DNA from: JANXSF01 sp031394025
Lineage (GTDB): Bacteria > Acidobacteriota > Terriglobia > Bryobacterales > Bryobacteraceae
Assembly (NCBI GenBank): GCA_031394025.1
Contig: JANMWO010000002.1
Location: 1-18,031, forward strand
Reading direction: 5' to 3'
DNA length: 18,031 nucleotides
The translations under genes were made by a program, and so were the position numbers. Of the stretch, positions 5,750 through 14,640 are shown one piece after another; positions within the stretch are counted from its first letter, which is position 1; every line of letters starts with the position of its first letter. The notes beneath the pieces are model-generated. The model searched no databases. It was not told the DNA's origin and saw only the letters and a list, made by a program, of their open reading frames with translations.

Positions 5750-6739
5750 GTGCAGATCGATTCCGAAGTGCAAAGTGCCGTAGCCCGGCTCAACAAAGTT
5801 CGCCAGGAAATTGGCAAGGTTATTGTAGGGCAGCAAGAGGTCGTCGATGGCGTTTTAATATGCCTTCTCGCCGGTGGCCATGTATTGCTGGAAGGTGTTC
5901 CTGGGCTGGGTAAAACCACGCTATTAAAGACACTTTCCCGCGTGCTTCACTTGAAGTATTCCCGTATCCAATTCACTCCTGACCTGATGCCCGCCGATAT
6001 TGTTGGCAGCATGATGATGGAATCTGATGATCGTGGTGGCAAGAATTTACGTTTCCAACCTGGCCCTATTTTTGCTCATCTTGTGCTTGCTGACGAAATC
6101 AATCGGGCCACGCCGAAGACGCAATCGGCTCTGCTTGAGGCCATGCAGGAACGAACCATCACCAGTGGCACTACCACGCATGAGTTGGAATCGCCCTTCC
6201 TGGTGATGGCCACCCAGAACCCCATTGAAATGGAAGGAACGTATCCGCTTCCCGAGGCTCAGTTGGATCGGTTCCTGATGAAGATCATTGTGGAATATCC
6301 CACGCGTGCGGAACTGAAAGTGGTTGTGGATCGAACCTTGAATGCGGAAAGCGTGCACCTGGATTCTATTCTGGATCGTACTGCCATCCTGGACATCCGT
6401 TCGGTCTGCCACAAAGTGCTGGTGGCTCCGCATGTAATGGATTTCGCCGTCGATCTGGTGATGGCCACGCAACCAGAAAGCAGCAATGCTCATCCACTGG
6501 CCAAAAAGTATATTCGTTATGGAAGTTCGCCACGTGGTGCGCAATCACTGGTGGAATGCGGCCGTGTGTTGGCGTTGATGAAAGATCGCCTGCATTTGAG
6601 CACGCAAGACATCCAATCTATTGCCCAGTCCGTACTGCGGCATCGTATTATTTTGAACTTTGATGCCCATGCTGATGGAGAAACGCCGGACAGCATCCTT
6701 AAGGAGATCGTCAAGAGCGTTGTCCCTTCGGCGGCTTAA
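5750..6739 (+). CDS. MoxR family AAA+ ATPase
   Basis: 329 residues, full length for MoxR. Walker A is GVPGLGKT (49-56), Walker B LVLADE (111-116) followed by INRATPKTQSALLEAMQE, sensor 1 ATQNPIE with Asn157, and QLDRF (171-175), the usual arginine-containing motif. MoxR ATPases act as chaperones that mature or regulate VWA-domain partners, here most likely the DUF58 and VWA proteins encoded directly downstream. The GTG at 5750 is the start: it puts the conserved LNKVRQEIGKVIVGQ segment at the normal position. No Shine-Dalgarno precedes it, but the upstream bases are AT-rich (TAATAGAATATTAAA), so a leaderless or short-leader message is possible. First gene of a five-gene block. Confidence 0.95.
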   Translation: MQIDSEVQSAVARLNKVRQEIGKVIVGQQEVVDGVLICLLAGGHVLLEGVPGLGKTTLLKTLSRVLHLKYSRIQFTPDLMPADIVGSMMMESDDRGGKNLRFQPGPIFAHLVLADEINRATPKTQSALLEAMQERTITSGTTTHELESPFLVMATQNPIEMEGTYPLPEAQLDRFLMKIIVEYPTRAELKVVVDRTLNAESVHLDSILDRTAILDIRSVCHKVLVAPHVMDFAVDLVMATQPESSNAHPLAKKYIRYGSSPRGAQSLVECGRVLALMKDRLHLSTQDIQSIAQSVLRHRIILNFDAHADGETPDSILKEIVKSVVPSAA

Positions 6740-6742
6740 CTG

Positions 6743-7624
6743 ATGGCGGAAGCTCTGATTGACCGGCAATTTCTGGAGCGTTTAGAACGGCTCACAATTC
6801 ACTGGCAGAAATCGTTTCCTGGCTTGGTGGGTGGCCATAATGCGTCGCGCTTTTCTGGCTCTGGACAGGAGTTTCTGGATCATCGCAGCTTTCATCCAGG
6901 GGATGATTTGCGGGCCGTCAACTGGCGGGCCTATATGCGCCTGGAACGTTTAATTCTAAAAATGTTTCAAGTGGAACCGCGTGTTCCGGTGCGTTTTTTG
7001 TTGGATACTTCAGGTTCCATGGCTACCGGCGATCCCGATAAATTCGACTATGCCAGAAAGTTGGCGGCGGCACTTTGCTACGTGGGCTTAGTGCGTTTGG
7101 AAACCATTCAGGTTCAGCCTTTTGCCGATACGCTGCATGATCCTATTGCAGTAGGCGGTGGGCGGCATCGTTTTCAGCCAGTGGCAGAGTACCTTTCCAA
7201 GTTGGAAGCTGGGGGGAAGACAGATTTCCTGAAAGTGTCGCGGCAATTTTTGGCCGAATATCCACAGCGAGGATTGCTGATTCTGATCTCTGATTTCCTG
7301 GATGATCGGGATGCTGAAAAGCCTCTGCAATACCTGGCCGATTTTGGGCATGAAGTATTTCTGATTCATCTGTGGTCTGAACAGGATCGACGTCCACCTT
7401 GGACTGGTGAACTGGAAGTGGAAGATGCCGAAACGGGCAAGATCGTCAAGATGAATTTCGATGATGAGTCGCGGGAAGCTTACACCACGGCCTTTGATAG
7501 TTATGCGGCAGCGGTGCGTCAAATGGCTTTGCGCAAGGGCGGCAAGTACGTTGGGGTGCCCACGTCCACCCCAGTTGAGGAAGCAATTTTTGGACCGCTG
7601 ATGCTGGCGCGGGGGATTTACTAG
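6743..7624 (+). CDS. DUF58 domain protein (VWA-like)
   Basis: 293 residues, starting three bases after the MoxR stop. The DUF58 signature HRSFHPGDDLRAVNWRAYMR (47-66) precedes a VWA-type fold with an intact MIDAS start DTSGSM (88-93), a GGKTDF loop and LILISDFLD. No transmembrane segment is seen, so it is probably cytoplasmic or peripheral. DUF58 proteins are standard partners of MoxR ATPases; the pair is thought to assemble or activate membrane or envelope complexes. The substrate is unknown. Order and spacing indicate co-transcription with the MoxR gene. After its stop the operon is interrupted by about 210 bp carrying a large hairpin. Confidence 0.93.
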   Translation: MAEALIDRQFLERLERLTIHWQKSFPGLVGGHNASRFSGSGQEFLDHRSFHPGDDLRAVNWRAYMRLERLILKMFQVEPRVPVRFLLDTSGSMATGDPDKFDYARKLAAALCYVGLVRLETIQVQPFADTLHDPIAVGGGRHRFQPVAEYLSKLEAGGKTDFLKVSRQFLAEYPQRGLLILISDFLDDRDAEKPLQYLADFGHEVFLIHLWSEQDRRPPWTGELEVEDAETGKIVKMNFDDESREAYTTAFDSYAAAVRQMALRKGGKYVGVPTSTPVEEAIFGPLMLARGIY

Positions 7625-7732
7625 TGGCAATGGTAGTTAAAAAATGTGGCCTGGTTCATCAAACAGGCAAGGATGCCCAATCGAACAGCTTCAAGTGTTG
7701 GAGTGGAACGTATCACGGCTCTGAAAAACCGC

Positions 7733-7790
7733 TCCCTCGCGGTCACGGCTCGGTAGGATCAGTTCGTTACCGAACCGTGACCGCCAGGGA
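7733..7790. repeat. REP-like hairpin inside the MoxR/VWA operon
   Basis: Two 23-nt arms (7733-7755 and 7768-7790) pair with two mismatches around a 12-nt loop; the core reads GCGGTCACGG...CCGTGACCGC. One mismatch (C opposite A) would be a G-U wobble on the other strand. The arm resembles intergenic repeats I recall from planctomycete genomes. No second copy occurs in this window. It sits alone in the 7625-7836 gap between the DUF58 and BatA-like genes, which otherwise holds only a short open frame without coding character. Possible roles are mRNA stabilisation or attenuation, or a miniature mobile repeat; none is shown. Confidence 0.8.
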
Positions 7791-7836
7791 TGCCTGTTTC
7801 ACTCACTCTGTCTGGTTCGGAGTTAGCGGATAAATC

Positions 7837-9753
7837 ATGTTCTTCCTGAACCTCAGCATGGCCGAGTTTACGGCACTATTCAGCGTCCTGGGTGGCGTTG
7901 TGGTGGCGCTGTATCTGTTGGACCGTTCACGTAAGAAGATAAAGGTGGCCACGCTGCGCTTCTGGGTTCCTGCGGACAAACCGCCGGAAGCCAAGCAACG
8001 TCGCAAGATTCAGCAGCCGCTTTCCTTGCTGCTACAAATGTTGGGATTGCTATTATTGCTGGCGGCGTTGGGACAGTTGCGATGGGGCTCACCGGAACAT
8101 TCCTTGCGCGATCATGTGCTGTTATTGGACACCTCTGCCTGGATGAAAGCGAAGGATGGACGGCGCACATTGCTGGATTCCACCAAAGCAGATGCCATCA
8201 CTTATTTGCGATCCCTACCTTCAGCCGATCGAGTGATGGTGGTTTCAGCGGACGCGTTAGCAACTCCCGCTACTGTGTTTGAATCCAATCGCAATGTGCT
8301 GGAAGCGGCCGTCAAGTCTGCTAAAGCAGGGTCATCGGCACTACAACTGGCGCAGGCGATTGATTTTGCGAAACAGATGCAACGGCTGCATGGTCGGGGT
8401 GAAGGTGAGATTGTTTATACTGGTGCCGGGCGGATGGCGGATAAAGATGACAATTTGAATCTGCCGAAAAACTTTCGATTGCTGAGCATTCGTAAGGGTG
8501 GGGAAAATGTCGGACTGCGAAAAGTGTCCCTTAGGCGTTCAGCAGTAGACGGCGAACTTTGGGAAGTTTTTGTCACAGCACATAATTTTGGAATCAAGCC
8601 ACGGGTGATCCCCGTTGCTTTGGCTTACGGGAAGGCGCCTGTGGCATCGGGCAGGTTGGAACTGGCGCCGGGTGCGGATCAAAATGGGCGCTATGAATTT
8701 CGAACCAAAGTCGGCGGGGAACTGGAAATCAGATTGATTGTGGACGACGCGATTGCTGCCGATAATCGGGCGATTTTTGAACTGCCTGCGCAGCGTCTGT
8801 TGGATGTGGCTGTCTACTCTGATGAACCGGAGTTGTTGCGACCATTCCTGGGCGTGCATCCGTGGATCACTGCAAAGTTTTACCCGACTCGCAACTATTC
8901 GCCCGATACGAAAGCTGCGATTGTGATTCTGGATCGCTTCAAACCGGCGGCTGCCCCTAAAGGTCAGGCGATCTATATTGAACCGCCCAGCGGCAGTTCT
9001 CCGGCAGGCACAGCGAGTCCGATCACTGCGGCCATGCGGCTTTCCTGGCGCAATGAACATCCGGTTGGCGAAGGTTTGCGCACGGGCGATGTGCGGCTGG
9101 AGCGTGGCGAATATTTTCCAGGTGCTGTTGGTTCCACTGTGATTGCTGAAGCTGATGGCAAGCCGGTGATTGTGGCCCTGACGGAACCAAATAGGGCAGT
9201 GGTGCTGGGCTTTCATCCTGCAAAATCGCAACTGCGCTATGAGTTGGCTGCGCCGCTTTTATTCGCCAACATTCTGAATTGGCTGGCACCGGAAGTGGCC
9301 CGCCAAAGAGAGTGGAATGGGGAAAGCATTGGCATGGTGCGGGTTGCCGTTGATAGTAATCTGAAGCCAGAAAACATTCAGGTGTTGAACGAAGGTGGTG
9401 TGGCTTTGCCCTTCACACTGGTTGGCAACAAACTGCAATTTTTCGCTGGTGCGGAAGGCATGGTGCGAGTGATTACCGGTGGCAGGGAACAGGTGTATTC
9501 CTTGACTCTACCGGAGGTCGCCGAAAAACAGTGGGAGCCGCCGAAGACGGTGCGTCGCGGCTTACCGGGCAGGTTTTCTGGCGGTGCGAGTTCTTTCGAT
9601 TTGTGGCAGTGGTTGGCGATGGCCGGTGGGCTGTGTCTGCTCTTTGATTGGCTGTGGTTTGGGCGAATTCGGTTGCATGCTTCAACTGCCGGTCAGCAAT
9701 CCCTTGCCGGTTGGTTTAAGGGGCAAGTGTCCTCCTGGAGGAAAGCCGCATGA
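7837..9753 (+). CDS. BatA-like membrane protein with degenerate VWA domain
   Basis: 638 residues. The N-terminus carries two membrane segments (about 9-28 and 62-80) separated by SRKKIKVATLRFW, the layout of BatA / aerotolerance-regulator N-terminal domains. A VWA-like region starts at about 93 with LLLDTSAWM; the second MIDAS serine is replaced by Trp102, so metal binding is doubtful. A long beta-rich periplasmic region follows, then a C-terminal membrane segment (about 592-609) and a short basic tail. Related proteins cooperate with MoxR and DUF58 partners in envelope functions. The start MFFLNLSMAEF fits the family, although no good Shine-Dalgarno is nearby. Its last bases overlap the next start by 4 nt (ATGA). 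Confidence 0.9.
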   Translation: MFFLNLSMAEFTALFSVLGGVVVALYLLDRSRKKIKVATLRFWVPADKPPEAKQRRKIQQPLSLLLQMLGLLLLLAALGQLRWGSPEHSLRDHVLLLDTSAWMKAKDGRRTLLDSTKADAITYLRSLPSADRVMVVSADALATPATVFESNRNVLEAAVKSAKAGSSALQLAQAIDFAKQMQRLHGRGEGEIVYTGAGRMADKDDNLNLPKNFRLLSIRKGGENVGLRKVSLRRSAVDGELWEVFVTAHNFGIKPRVIPVALAYGKAPVASGRLELAPGADQNGRYEFRTKVGGELEIRLIVDDAIAADNRAIFELPAQRLLDVAVYSDEPELLRPFLGVHPWITAKFYPTRNYSPDTKAAIVILDRFKPAAAPKGQAIYIEPPSGSSPAGTASPITAAMRLSWRNEHPVGEGLRTGDVRLERGEYFPGAVGSTVIAEADGKPVIVALTEPNRAVVLGFHPAKSQLRYELAAPLLFANILNWLAPEVARQREWNGESIGMVRVAVDSNLKPENIQVLNEGGVALPFTLVGNKLQFFAGAEGMVRVITGGREQVYSLTLPEVAEKQWEPPKTVRRGLPGRFSGGASSFDLWQWLAMAGGLCLLFDWLWFGRIRLHASTAGQQSLAGWFKGQVSSWRKAA

Positions 9754-12263
9754 GCTTCGAACGACCGTGGTTTCTGCTAGCGGCAATCATTCCCCTGGTG
9801 TGGCTTGCCTGGGAATGGCGCAAGGGCAGACAGCGCACGTCACTGACTTTGAAGGCGTTGAGTTTCTGCTGCATTCTGCTGGCGCTGGCCGAACCTTCCA
9901 TGGTGACGTCAGAAACAAAAATGGCTGTTTCCGTTTTAGTCGATACGTCGCAAAGTATTTCGGATGAAGGCTTGGCCAAGGCTTCAGCGGTTGCCAATCA
10001 GATACAAAAACAACGCGGTCGCAATTGGGTGAAGGTGATTCCGTTCGCCCGCAATTCACGTCGCGAGACTGCTGTGGAATTGGCCAAGGGTTACGACTTC
10101 AAACATAGCGATGGGGAATTGGGTCGTGGTACGAATTTGGAATCGGCGGTGCGGGAGGGCATGGCGGCCATGCCGGAAGGGTTGGTTCCAAAACTACTTT
10201 TGCTTACCGATGGGCATGAAAATAAGGGCAGCGTGGCTAGAGCCAGCTATCAGGCGCAACAACTGGGCGTGCCTATTGACACCATGGAATTGGCTGGCAG
10301 ACCCAGGCCTCAGCTTCGATTGGATTCCGTGATTGTACCGGGCCAAGCCTATACAGGGGACCATTTCCCCATTGAATTGGTGGTGAGCGCTCCGCGGAAG
10401 TCCCCCGTGACTGTTGAAATTACTGCGGAAGGAAAGCTGATTGGATCGAAGCAGGCGACGTTGGAACCTGGGATAAATCATGTTCGTGTCAACGCCAGCT
10501 TGAACACTTCGGGCTCGGTGGATCTTACCGGCGTGATCCGCGCAGAAGGGCAGGGAGATGTACGCTTTGCTCGGGCAATTTCTCTGAGTAAGCCCCGCTT
10601 GTTGTATGTATCGCAAGATCCAGACGGGTCAGAAAAGCATTTGCTGCAGGTTTGGAATTCATCGCAATTCACCATTGATCGGGTCCCGGAACTGACTGAA
10701 AGTAAGCTGGCTAATTATCAGTTGGTAGTGTTGAATAACCTGGACCTGGAAACTATGGCGCTGGATAAGAAAGCCAGCATGGAAGCCTACGTCAAACATG
10801 GTGGAGGCCTGTTGGTGATCGGCGGGGAGCGCAATATCTATCTGGAAAATAAGAAAGAAGTGGATCTGTTGGAGCGAGCCTTGCCGGCGAAGCTTGCGCC
10901 TCCAAGATCGCCAGAGGGGACCTGCGTGGTTCTAATCATCGACAAATCGTCTTCCATGGAAGGCCGCAAGATGGAACTGGCTCGCATTGCTTCTATTGGA
11001 GTGGTGGAAAATCTGCGACCCATTGATTACGTCGGTGTTTTGATTTTTGACAACTCATTTCAATGGGCCGTGCCGATTCGCAAGGCTGAAGACAGAACGC
11101 TGATTAAGCGACTGATCGCTGGAGTAACTCCCGATGGAGGCACGCAAATCGCCCCGGCACTGAATGAAGCTTATCGTCGGGCACTGCCGTTCAAAGCCAC
11201 GTTCAAGCACATTGTTCTGCTGACTGACGGCATTTCAGAAGAAGGCGATAGCATGAGCCTATCGAAGGAAGCAGCGCTGAACAAGGTTACGATTTCCACG
11301 GTTGGGTTGGGGCAGGACGTGAACCGCGCTTATCTGGAAAAGATTGCCAGCTACGCTAAAGGCAAAGCCTATTTTTTGAATGATCCGGCAGGCCTGGAAC
11401 AAATTCTTTTACGCGATGTGATGGAGCACACAGGTTCCACGGCGGTGGAAAAAAGTTTTACTCCCATAATTCAAAAGAAGGCGGAAATTTTGGAAGGCGT
11501 GGGAATGGAATCGGCTCCACCGTTGAAAGGTTATGTGAAGTATGAAGCCAAAAAATCAGCCGACCTGATTCTTGCTGTTGACCAAAAAGATCCGCTGCTG
11601 GTCCGCTGGCAGTATGGCCTGGGTCGTTCCGCGGTGTTCACTTCCGATGCGAAAAGCCGCTGGGCTGAGGCCTGGGTTTCCTGGAACGGGTTTGATAAGT
11701 TCTGGCAAAATGTGGCGCGCGATCTTTTACCCCACGCCCAAGATGCTGAGGCTAATTTGGAATTGGACCCCGTAGCGGGCGAATTGGTGGCCACCTACAA
11801 GCTCAGCGGCAATACCGCAGAACCGGGAACGCTTCCCAACCTTTATGTTTTTGGACCGGAGAATTTCCGTCAGCCTATTGTGTTGACCAAAGCTGCTGGG
11901 GGGTTGTACCGGTCTCGTATTTCTATCGGCGAACGCCAGGGCATGTTCCGCATTCGATCTCTTGAAGATTCCAAGCTGTTTCCTGAGATTGGATATTATC
12001 GGCAGGAAGAGGAGTTGAACGATTTCGATTCCAATCCCGGCTTGTTGAAACAGATCAGTTCGTTCACCAATGGGCGATTCAATCCTTCGATTGATCAGGT
12101 TTTCACTTCCAGTGGTCGCAGCGTCAACGCTGTTATGCGTTGGTGGCCAGGACTGTTGGGCTTAGCGATTGCGCTGAACCTGATTGAATTGATTGTTCGC
12201 AAAGTGCGTGCGATCCGGTCTGAGCGGGCGTATAATCAAGCGAAACAGTTTCAGGAGGCTTGA
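9750..12263 (+). CDS. membrane protein with two VWA domains and a GATase1-like domain
   Basis: 837 residues, with GGAGG 8 nt before the ATG and a 4-nt overlap with the preceding gene. Two N-terminal membrane segments (about 7-22 and 33-48) are followed by VWA1 with a full MIDAS (DTSQS 65-69, Thr128, Asp154). After a beta domain comes a class I glutamine amidotransferase-like fold (about 282-380; HGGGLLVIGGE at 350-360) without an evident catalytic Cys. VWA2 follows, also with a full MIDAS (DKSSS 398-402, Thr465, Asp493). A further beta-rich region ends in a membrane segment (about 798-816) and a cytoplasmic basic tail. Most of the chain is likely periplasmic. The VWA domains probably bind protein ligands through metal; the ligand is unknown. 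MoxR is the expected partner. Confidence 0.92.
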   Translation: MSFERPWFLLAAIIPLVWLAWEWRKGRQRTSLTLKALSFCCILLALAEPSMVTSETKMAVSVLVDTSQSISDEGLAKASAVANQIQKQRGRNWVKVIPFARNSRRETAVELAKGYDFKHSDGELGRGTNLESAVREGMAAMPEGLVPKLLLLTDGHENKGSVARASYQAQQLGVPIDTMELAGRPRPQLRLDSVIVPGQAYTGDHFPIELVVSAPRKSPVTVEITAEGKLIGSKQATLEPGINHVRVNASLNTSGSVDLTGVIRAEGQGDVRFARAISLSKPRLLYVSQDPDGSEKHLLQVWNSSQFTIDRVPELTESKLANYQLVVLNNLDLETMALDKKASMEAYVKHGGGLLVIGGERNIYLENKKEVDLLERALPAKLAPPRSPEGTCVVLIIDKSSSMEGRKMELARIASIGVVENLRPIDYVGVLIFDNSFQWAVPIRKAEDRTLIKRLIAGVTPDGGTQIAPALNEAYRRALPFKATFKHIVLLTDGISEEGDSMSLSKEAALNKVTISTVGLGQDVNRAYLEKIASYAKGKAYFLNDPAGLEQILLRDVMEHTGSTAVEKSFTPIIQKKAEILEGVGMESAPPLKGYVKYEAKKSADLILAVDQKDPLLVRWQYGLGRSAVFTSDAKSRWAEAWVSWNGFDKFWQNVARDLLPHAQDAEANLELDPVAGELVATYKLSGNTAEPGTLPNLYVFGPENFRQPIVLTKAAGGLYRSRISIGERQGMFRIRSLEDSKLFPEIGYYRQEEELNDFDSNPGLLKQISSFTNGRFNPSIDQVFTSSGRSVNAVMRWWPGLLGLAIALNLIELIVRKVRAIRSERAYNQAKQFQEA

Positions 12264-12267
12264 GCTT

Positions 12268-13464
12268 ATGTCGAACCGTAGAAAATTCCTGCAGGTTGCA
12301 GGGTCAATACCGATTGCTGGCGCATTCACTGCGGCAGGTGCCACTGGGCCCCAAAAGGGTCGCGACTATTTCAAGGAACTAGGCGTGCGTACCATGATCA
12401 ACGCCGCTGGTACCTACACTGCGTTGACTGCATCGTTGATGCGTCCAGAAGTGATGGATGCCATTAACTATGCCTCTAATAAATTTGTTCGTTTGAATGA
12501 ATTGCACGATGCTGTAGGGCGTCGCGTTGCTGAATTGTTGCAGTGCGAAGCAGCAATGGTTCCCAGTGGTGCTGCGGCTGCGTTGACAGCGGGCACGGCG
12601 GCATGTGTTGCGGGTAGCGATGCTGATGCCATCCGTCGCATTCCAACGGATATGACTGGCTTGAAGACGGAAGTGATTATCCAGAAATCGCATCGCTATG
12701 GGTATGATCATGCTGTTCGCAATTGTGGTGTGAACATGGTGGAAGTGGAAACGGCTGCTGAATTGGAACGTGCAGTAAGCAAACGCACGGCCATGATGCT
12801 GTTCTTCAACGCCAACAATAACGAAGGCAAGATCAAGGATGAGGAGTTTGTCAGCCTGGGTAAGAAGCACGGCATCCCCACGTTCAATGATGCAGCGGCG
12901 GATTCTTTGCCCATGGAAAATTTGTTTAAGTGGACCAAGATGGGTTTTGACTTAGTAACTTTTTCTGGGGGCAAGGGGATTCGTGGTCCGCAAAGTGCGG
13001 GGCTGCTTCTGGGTCGTCGAGATTTGATCCATGCGGCGCGCATGAATACTTCTCCCAATGGCGATACGGTTGGTCGTGGGAACAAGGTCAACAAGGAAGA
13101 GTTGGTAGGGATGCTGGCAGCGGTGGAATCTTACCTGAAGCGCGATCATGCAGCGGAATGGAAAGAATGGGAACGGCGGATGAACATTGTTGCCACTGTC
13201 GCAAAGAGTTTCCCTAGCGTGACAACGGAAGTTTTTGTACCGGAAATCGCCAACCATGTTCCGCACTTGCACATCCGTTGGGATCAAACAAAGATCAAGG
13301 TATCTTATGCCGATGTTGTTAAGAAATTGCGCGATGGTGAGCCGTCCATTGAGACTACTCCAGGGTCCACAGACAGTTTGTTTATGAACTTCTGGATGCT
13401 GCAAGCGGGTGAGGCGGAGGTTGTTGCCAAGCGCCTTAAGGAAGTGCTGAAGGCCGCTGTCTAA
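12268..13464 (+). CDS. exported SelA-like PLP-dependent enzyme
   Basis: 398 residues. The ATG at 12268 follows AGGAGG with 9 nt spacing, so the in-frame extension back to 12193 is rejected. The N-terminus (NRRKFLQVAGSIPIAGA) looks like a twin-arginine signal, implying folding with cofactor before export. The rest is a fold-type I PLP enzyme of the SelA / glucosaminate ammonia-lyase-like family: PSGAAAAL (99-106) for phosphate binding, Asp208 in PTFNDAAAD, and the Schiff-base lysine K236 in TFSGGKGIRGPQSAG. It is not necessarily a selenocysteine enzyme: the family includes amino-sugar and amino-acid lyases. It starts four bases after the VWA gene stop and so belongs to the same transcription unit, an unexpected partner. 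Confidence 0.88.
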   Translation: MSNRRKFLQVAGSIPIAGAFTAAGATGPQKGRDYFKELGVRTMINAAGTYTALTASLMRPEVMDAINYASNKFVRLNELHDAVGRRVAELLQCEAAMVPSGAAAALTAGTAACVAGSDADAIRRIPTDMTGLKTEVIIQKSHRYGYDHAVRNCGVNMVEVETAAELERAVSKRTAMMLFFNANNNEGKIKDEEFVSLGKKHGIPTFNDAAADSLPMENLFKWTKMGFDLVTFSGGKGIRGPQSAGLLLGRRDLIHAARMNTSPNGDTVGRGNKVNKEELVGMLAAVESYLKRDHAAEWKEWERRMNIVATVAKSFPSVTTEVFVPEIANHVPHLHIRWDQTKIKVSYADVVKKLRDGEPSIETTPGSTDSLFMNFWMLQAGEAEVVAKRLKEVLKAAV

Positions 13465-13524
13465 ACCGTTTCTGCTTTGGGCGGTACTTCCCTAGCGTAG
13501 AATGAGAAGAAACCGGAGGTCCTT

Positions 13525-14505
13525 ATGCGGACAATTTGTTTTCTTCTTTTCGCAGCTAGGGCGTTGGCCCAAGAGGGCGCATTGCCCATCGACCCGGTTC
13601 TGGATTGGCTTCCACTCGATACCGAAACATTGGTGGTGGCCAACTACCAACAAACAATTCAGCAGGCGCTGGGCGGGACAAATTCAAACGACCCTGCGGC
13701 AGATTTTCAGTGGCAACACTTCGCGCAAATTCCTAATTTTCTTTTCACCGCAAATACTTTACTCAACAAGAAAATGATTTACGCCGCAACCGCTGCGCGA
13801 CGCTTCCGATTGCCTCCGGTGACTGCCCAGGGGCTGTTCCCGTTGGGTAGTGGGCTTTCCGATAGCTGCACATTTATTCAATACGATCAGCCTGTGAACG
13901 ACGTGGTTACGCTAGCGTTGGCCGCCTATCCGCGCGAAAGTGTTGCCGGCCAAGCGTCGTGGATCGTCACGTATCTGCCGCATCAGCAGATTGCTGGAAT
14001 TCCAAACTACCGAGCTTGGATTGTCATGCTGAAGCCAGATCTTTTTGTGATTTCACCGGACCGCGATTTTTTGGAAACGGTGTTGCAGCGTTTTCGCAAG
14101 CCGAAAATGGACAAGCGAGCCTTGCCTGCCGATGCGTCGTATTGGAAGTGGGTGGATAAGAATGCTTCCTTCTGGGGCGTGCGCAGCTACGATTCCGATT
14201 CGATTGACGATCCCACTTCGCCATTCATTGCGAAATCCTGGTCGTGGGACGATGACAAATCCACTGCGTTCACTTTCCAGTACGACCTTGCATCCAGATT
14301 GCTGAAGATGACGAGACTTTCGGGAGCGACGGTTGTCCCGATCAGCGGTGATTTAGAGAGCGGAGCAGCGAAGGCCGGTTTGGCATTGGACCGCCCACAG
14401 GATGGGGTTTTGACCATGATAGCGACGGTGAATGCGGCCAATGCTTCAAGTGCCGGACTGACGTATTCGGCGATAACCTGGGCTGGCTTTTTCAGCTTGA
14501 ACTAG
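13525..14505 (+). CDS. secreted protein of unknown function
   Basis: 326 residues, with GGAGG five bases before the ATG. A short signal peptide (MRTICFLLFAARALA, cleavage probably before QEG) precedes a soluble domain with no recognisable motif. Features seen: LDWLPLDTETLVVANY near the N-terminus, LKPDLFVISPDRDFLETVLQRF around the middle, and a C-terminal hydrophobic stretch in TMIATVNAANASSAGL. The arrangement (an evaluation of a computed value by strand, followed by an aromatic-rich core) recalls planctomycete secreted proteins of unknown function, but I do not recognise a family. It lies 60 nt after the SelA-like gene and could be the last gene of that unit or have its own promoter. Confidence 0.8.
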   Translation: MRTICFLLFAARALAQEGALPIDPVLDWLPLDTETLVVANYQQTIQQALGGTNSNDPAADFQWQHFAQIPNFLFTANTLLNKKMIYAATAARRFRLPPVTAQGLFPLGSGLSDSCTFIQYDQPVNDVVTLALAAYPRESVAGQASWIVTYLPHQQIAGIPNYRAWIVMLKPDLFVISPDRDFLETVLQRFRKPKMDKRALPADASYWKWVDKNASFWGVRSYDSDSIDDPTSPFIAKSWSWDDDKSTAFTFQYDLASRLLKMTRLSGATVVPISGDLESGAAKAGLALDRPQDGVLTMIATVNAANASSAGLTYSAITWAGFFSLN

Positions 14506-14640
14506 TCAACTGCTGGGAACGAAGCAGGTGACAGACGCATACCTTTTGGCCGTAGCTCGTCACCATCAAGCAACGTTTTTAACTTGCGATGTTCGAATGC
14601 GGGCCTTGGGGGCAGGGGATATCGAACTGCTTGCCTAACC

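Noticed and set aside
6047..6544. 165-codon minus-strand frame inside the MoxR gene
   Set aside because: A shadow of a clearly conserved gene, with His/Arg-rich nonsense content.
7624..7833. 69-codon open frame with GTG start between the DUF58 and BatA-like genes
   Set aside because: Its second half is the large hairpin, its composition is not protein-like, and it has no family resemblance or RBS.
8539..9231. 230-codon minus-strand frame inside the BatA-like gene
   Set aside because: Long but antisense to a gene with clear membrane and VWA architecture; no motif or RBS.
12193..12267. Upstream extension of the SelA-like gene
   Set aside because: It overlaps the VWA gene, and AGGAGG points to the ATG at 12268, which begins a Tat signal.
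14580..14620. GTTCGAAT resembling a tRNA T-loop
   Set aside because: The flanking bases do not form a T-stem, and no acceptor, D or anticodon arm can be built around it.
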